Positions 5,991 to 8,980 of a DNA stretch of 8,980 nucleotides are shown piece after piece. Position 1 is the first letter of the stretch. Each line of letters opens with the position of its first letter. This DNA is from an uncultured Chromatiaceae bacterium (lineage in GTDB: Bacteria > Pseudomonadota > Gammaproteobacteria > Enterobacterales > Alteromonadaceae), in NCBI GenBank assembly GCA_946481195.1, contig CAMLNG010000126.1, positions 1 to 8,980 on the forward strand, written 5' to 3'. The notes beneath the pieces were generated by a model. It saw only the letters and a list, made by a program, of their open reading frames with translations, did not search any database and was not told the DNA's origin. The translations under genes and the position numbers were made by a program.

Positions 5991-7831
5991 TCTTGTTGAA
6001 CTCCACGCGGGATCGCTTGTTGCTGTCGTTTTTGATACTCCAGCAACATTTTGTTTTTTAATAATAAACTGGGTTCATCCTGGACTTTTCGCAGTAAATT
6101 TTCCAGTTGTTGACTCTGTTCCGGGCTGGCATTGGGCCAGGCTTGTTCGATCGCCTGCTGTTGCTGGTCCGGTTTCTCTGTTTTTTGTTCAGCTTCACTC
6201 TGCTGCTGTTTTTGTTGCTGAGTTTTTTGCTGTTGCGCCGGATCAGGCTCTTTGCCTTCGGCGTCGTTCTGTTCGTTTTGTTGTTGATCCTGCGACTGCT
6301 GCTCGCCTTGCTGGTCCTGCTGCTGGTTTTGCTGTTGTCCGTCCTTTTGCTCGCCGTCTTTTTGCTCACCGTTTTGTTGCTGCTGGTTATCTTGTTGTTT
6401 GTCGTCTGATTTTTGTTGCTCCTGCTGCTGTTCCAACAGTTTTTGCATCAGCTTGATATTGTCCTGCACACCCGGCAAATCGGCCTGTTGTTGGGCCGCT
6501 TGCTGATATGCCGCCAATGCCTGCTGATATTGCTGTTGCAGCGCCAGGCTGTTGCCGAGATTAAACAATCCGGCGGCAGATTTGTCCTGCGCAAACAGGC
6601 TGGCTGCGCCGGCGTAGTCGCCGGCGCGATAAGCGGCATTGCCTTGCCATAACGGGTCATTGAATTTGGCCTGCGCGCTGGCGTAATCACCGGCCTCATA
6701 GGCTTCCCGGGCCTGTTCAGTCCGGCTTTGCCACAAGTCCTGCCATTGCCAGCCTGCAGAGGTTGCTGTTTCTGCACTTTGGCTTTGTGGGGCAGGGCCT
6801 TCTGACGCCGGCACTGGTTGTGGCCAGAGCATCAGCAACAATGGCAGCACCAACAACTGCTGTTGGCGTAATGCCAGCAGCGCCAGGACAAGTAGCAGGT
6901 AACACAGGTAAATACCGGCGTCCTGCCACTGGTCGCCTTGCATGGCCGAAGGGCTTGCTTCCTCATTCAGCGTCAGTGCCGGTAGCGCCAGTAACTTGCT
7001 GATATCACTGTCGTCAAAGCTGCTTTGCGCAAAGGCGCCACCTGTCAGGGCACTCAGCTCGCGTAACTGCGCCAGCGGCACTTTGGGGAGCACTATGCTG
7101 CCACGGGCATCTTTGAGCAGCTCGCCATTTTCCAGCTGAATAGGTGCGCCGTCATTCTGACCAAAAGCCAGTACAGAAACACGGTGGCGAAAACCATTCA
7201 GCTGATCACGGATGGTGGTAAATTGCTGACTGTCAAAGCCATCGGTGAAAAAGATAATATCGCCTTTGACATAACCGGCCTGCTGCAACAACTGGTCCGC
7301 CAGTTTCAGCGCGCCGGCAAAATCTGAGCCTTGTACCGGCATAATCTCCGGTTTTAAGTCGGGCAGTAACAGGCTGATATTGTTGTGATCCGGTGTCAGT
7401 GGCGAAATGACATAAGCGTCACCGGCAAATGCCAATAAGGCCATTTCGCCTTCCAGCTGTGCTTTGGCATAATCCAGCGCTTTAAAACGGGCTTGCGTCA
7501 CCCGGTTTGGTTTGATATCCGTGGCGCGCATTGACATCGACATATCCAGCACCAGCACAGTTGCCCGCTTGAGCTGAAAAGCCGGCTGCGGCAGTTTTTG
7601 CCAGCTGGGGCCGGCTGCGGCCACAATGCCAAGCAACAACAATAGCGGCCATAACCAGTGTTGCCGTTGCCTGACTGACTGTACGCTGAGTAACTGCTGA
7701 TACAAGTGCGGCGCCAGCATTTGTTGCCAGGCATCTGTCAACGGCAGGCGGCGCAACAGTAACCAGCACAGGATCACCAGCGGCAGCAACAGCAGTGCAT
7801 AGGGTCTTAACAAGTGAAATTCAAACGGCAT
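5984..7831 (-). CDS. BatB-like VWA and TPR protein with Gln-rich tail
   Basis: This 615-residue protein combines a VWA domain with tetratricopeptide repeats, the usual fused BatB/BatC form in gammaproteobacteria. Hydrophobic segments lie at about 8-26 and 58-74. The VWA domain spans about 88-285, with intact metal-site residues DMSMS (D96, S98, S100), T146 in PLTPDHN and D197 in FFTDGFD. Two more membrane segments follow at about 304-322 and 325-338, then TPR-like helices at about 373-460 (AREAYEAGDYASAQAKF, AAYRAGDYAGAASLF, LFNLGNSLALQQQYQQALA). Residues 465-560 are low-complexity, dominated by Gln with Lys, Glu and Asp, and probably disordered. The C-terminal block LLRKVQDEPSLLLKNKMLLEYQKR is split here only for description; it matches the conserved end of these proteins. 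The start overlaps the BatA-like gene by 11 bases, and the end overlaps batD by 7, indicating coupled translation. It probably works with its neighbours and a MoxR ATPase at the inner membrane. Confidence 0.93.
   Translation of the reverse strand: MPFEFHLLRPYALLLLPLVILCWLLLRRLPLTDAWQQMLAPHLYQQLLSVQSVRQRQHWLWPLLLLLGIVAAAGPSWQKLPQPAFQLKRATVLVLDMSMSMRATDIKPNRVTQARFKALDYAKAQLEGEMALLAFAGDAYVISPLTPDHNNISLLLPDLKPEIMPVQGSDFAGALKLADQLLQQAGYVKGDIIFFTDGFDSQQFTTIRDQLNGFRHRVSVLAFGQNDGAPIQLENGELLKDARGSIVLPKVPLAQLRELSALTGGAFAQSSFDDSDISKLLALPALTLNEEASPSAMQGDQWQDAGIYLCYLLLVLALLALRQQQLLVLPLLLMLWPQPVPASEGPAPQSQSAETATSAGWQWQDLWQSRTEQAREAYEAGDYASAQAKFNDPLWQGNAAYRAGDYAGAASLFAQDKSAAGLFNLGNSLALQQQYQQALAAYQQAAQQQADLPGVQDNIKLMQKLLEQQQEQQKSDDKQQDNQQQQNGEQKDGEQKDGQQQNQQQDQQGEQQSQDQQQNEQNDAEGKEPDPAQQQKTQQQKQQQSEAEQKTEKPDQQQQAIEQAWPNASPEQSQQLENLLRKVQDEPSLLLKNKMLLEYQKRQQQAIPRGVQQEW
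6339..6368 (-). repeat. 15-bp tandem duplication in the Gln-rich tail
   Basis: The plus strand shows two adjacent 15-base units at 6339-6353 (CCGTCCTTTTGCTCG) and 6354-6368 (CCGTCTTTTTGCTCA), matching at 13 of 15 positions. They encode the repeated peptide GEQKDGEQKDG in the BatB-like protein (about residues 488-498). The unit length is a multiple of three, so gain or loss of a copy keeps the frame. The repeat lies in the low-complexity linker and is a plausible slippage site. Confidence 0.8.
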
Positions 7832-8795
7832 AACGACTCCGGCGCCAGAATGCTAAACCAAGCAGTAACAGCGCGCCCGCTAAAGGCCAATGCAGCAGGC
7901 TTTGTTGTGGCCGGTAGTTCAGCTGGTCGCGTTCAATTGGTTCGAGCTGGTCGAGCAGTTGATAAATTTCGCTGAGCTCCTGCAGGTTGCGGGCGCGAAA
8001 GTAACGGCCGCCAGTTTCACTGGCCAGTTCAGTCAGCAATTTTTCGTCCAGATCGGCAGAAGGATTCACCAGCTGTGGGCCAAAAATACCTTGTTGCACC
8101 ATCTGTTCGGCGCCCACACCAACAGCATAAATCTTCACACCGGCCGCTTTGGCAAGTTCAAGCGCTTCACGCGGCTGAATATTACCGGCGGTGTTGGCAC
8201 CGTCACTGAGCAGGATCAGGACTTTGTTTGAGCTCTGGTAGGTGTTAAAACGTTTGACCGCGAGGCCGATGGCTTCGCCAATAGCAGTGCGCTGGCCGAC
8301 CAAACCTAATACCGCGTCATCGAGCATTTTTTGCACTGTGGTCCGGTCAAATGTCAGTGGGGTTTGCTGATAAGCGGCGTCGGCAAATAAAATCAACCCA
8401 AGCCGGTCACCCTGACGTTTGGCGATAAATTGTCCCAGCACATGTTTCACCGCATCCAGCCGGTTGTATGACTGGCCCTCAATCACCATGTCGTTGATGT
8501 TCATTGAGCCGGACAAATCCACTGCCAACATCATGTCACGGCCTTGTTGCGGCAAAGTGACGGGCTCACCGAGCCAGCGCGGCTCTGCCGCTGCAGCCAA
8601 CAGGCAGAGCCAGAACAACAAAGGCAACAGGGCCGGGCGCCGCCATTGTGCCCGCATCTGCCTTTGCTCTTGCTGCGCAGCCAGCCTTGCCAATGGCGGG
8701 AAATACAACGGATTACCACTTTGTTGCTGGCGACGACGCAACAGCCACGGCAGTGGTGCCAACAAAAATATCCAGGGCAGGGCAAACTCAAACAT
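7821..8795 (-). CDS. BatA-like VWA-domain membrane protein
   Basis: This 324-residue protein is a von Willebrand factor A domain protein of the Bat operon, often annotated BatA or 'VWA domain-containing protein'. Hydrophobic segments lie at about residues 5-20 and 55-70, and another at about 302-317 is followed by a basic tail (WRRSRYAV). The N- and C-terminal anchors would place the VWA domain in the cytoplasm or periplasm next to the inner membrane; the side is not determined here. The VWA domain covers about 86-285 and has a complete metal-ion-dependent adhesion site: DLSGS (D93, S95, S97), T170 in GQRTAIGEAIG and D198 in LLSDGAN. The segment ARNLQELSEIYQLLDQLEPIE is typical of the family end. 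VWA proteins next to MoxR ATPases are thought to bind the ATPase and present substrates to it. The start at 8795 is chosen from the AAGGAG site and the family-like start MFEFALPWIFLLAPLPW. The gene overlaps its upstream neighbour by 8 bases and the next by 11. Confidence 0.93.
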   Translation of the reverse strand: MFEFALPWIFLLAPLPWLLRRRQQQSGNPLYFPPLARLAAQQEQRQMRAQWRRPALLPLLFWLCLLAAAAEPRWLGEPVTLPQQGRDMMLAVDLSGSMNINDMVIEGQSYNRLDAVKHVLGQFIAKRQGDRLGLILFADAAYQQTPLTFDRTTVQKMLDDAVLGLVGQRTAIGEAIGLAVKRFNTYQSSNKVLILLSDGANTAGNIQPREALELAKAAGVKIYAVGVGAEQMVQQGIFGPQLVNPSADLDEKLLTELASETGGRYFRARNLQELSEIYQLLDQLEPIERDQLNYRPQQSLLHWPLAGALLLLGLAFWRRSRYAV

Positions 8796-8980
8796 GCAGT
8801 GCCAGCTCCTTGTGTTGAACCAACCATTGTCGGGCAAATTCGTGCCAGATGGCGACCTGAGCCGGGTCTGCAGCCGGGCCGTACAGCAAAATGTCAAGAT
8901 CTGGTGGTGCGGTTTCAAGCCTGGCGCTTTGCTGTAAAAACACGACAAATTGGCTGCTGTGCATGGCAAGCGCCGGATGG
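8788..8980 (-). CDS. C-terminal end of a probable DUF4381 protein (partial, 5' end outside window)
   Basis: Reading the minus strand from 8979 gives 63 codons without a stop, ending in TGA at 8790-8788. The visible peptide starts HPALAMHSSQFVVFLQQSAR and contains LDILLYGPAADPA followed by a Trp- and Arg-containing helix (WHEFARQWLVQHK). A short helix, a 'L..LLYGP' segment and a terminal helix with RxW resemble the end of DUF4381 proteins. These are small membrane proteins that sit between the DUF58 gene and the first VWA gene of proteobacterial Bat operons. The stop lies inside the next gene, with an 8-base overlap (ATGTTTGA), so the two are probably translationally coupled. The reading frame is well supported by this overlap. 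The family name rests mainly on operon position and a weak sequence resemblance, because the transmembrane part is outside the window. It could be another small Bat-operon protein. Confidence 0.62.
   Translation of the reverse strand, partial: HPALAMHSSQFVVFLQQSARLETAPPDLDILLYGPAADPAQVAIWHEFARQWLVQHKELALHV
8806..8811 (-). promoter_or_regulatory. Ribosome binding site for the BatA-like gene
   Basis: The minus strand reads AAGGAG at 8811-8806, 10 bases before the ATG at 8795. It lies inside the end of the upstream coding sequence. It decides the start: the same frame is open back to 8969, but the extension (Cys-rich, no family similarity) is only the shadow of the upstream gene. Confidence 0.75.

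Noticed and set aside
6107..6409. Plus-strand open frame of 100 codons, extremely leucine-rich, looking like a membrane protein
   Set aside because: It is antisense to the Gln-rich tail of the BatB-like gene. Reverse-complemented CAG and CAA codons read CTG and TTG, so the Leu-rich frame is an artefact.
7482..7769. Minus-strand open frame of 95 codons inside the BatB-like gene
   Set aside because: It is a frame-shifted shadow of the VWA coding region; the real frame has intact VWA metal-site residues.
8419..8937. Plus-strand open frame of 172 codons
   Set aside because: It lies antisense to the BatA-like gene with its intact VWA site and to the end of the upstream gene; the peptide shows no family features.
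8796..8969. N-terminal extension of the BatA-like protein by 58 residues
   Set aside because: The stretch is coding in another frame for the upstream protein, and AAGGAG at 8811-8806 fits the start at 8795.

Overview
The window reads as ordinary chromosomal DNA of a gammaproteobacterium, most likely from the Alteromonadales and relatives (Shewanella, Rheinheimera, Alishewanella type). The clues are a PutP very close to the enteric protein, a DUF3379 protein paired with an ECF sigma factor, a YuxH-like EAL-HDOD protein and a Bat operon in the usual proteobacterial order. The genus is an inference. All genes lie on the minus strand, so transcription runs from high to low coordinates. I see no tRNA, rRNA, CRISPR array, insertion sequence or phage gene. 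No gap between genes exceeds about 160 bases.

Region 1 (8980 to 4344) is the distal half of a Bat (Bacteroides aerotolerance-like) operon. It holds the C-terminal end of a probable DUF4381 protein, a BatA-like VWA protein, a BatB-like VWA plus TPR protein with a glutamine-rich tail, and BatD. Consecutive genes overlap by 8, 11 and 7 bases, which implies translational coupling. A MoxR ATPase and a DUF58 protein would be expected just outside the window at higher coordinates. Together these gene products are thought to form a MoxR-dependent, membrane-anchored complex that acts on the cell envelope or on metal or protein maturation.

Region 2 (4343 to 3056) starts with a perfect 11-bp inverted repeat right after batD. 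It is followed by an ECF-type sigma-70 factor and a single-pass DUF3379 protein that overlaps it by 8 bases and is probably its anti-sigma partner.

Region 3 (3055 to 1409) has a 156-base intergenic stretch with a GC-rich hairpin, then putP (Na+/proline symporter) starting at a GTG with a good ribosome binding site. A hairpin terminator follows putP.

Region 4 (1334 to 1) holds an EAL-HDOD signalling protein whose EAL domain keeps most catalytic residues but has a divergent loop 6. It is followed by a hairpin at the window edge.

I did not find a clearly undescribed system. The most interesting point is the position of the ECF sigma/DUF3379 pair immediately behind the Bat operon, which suggests a regulatory link that is testable but unproven.
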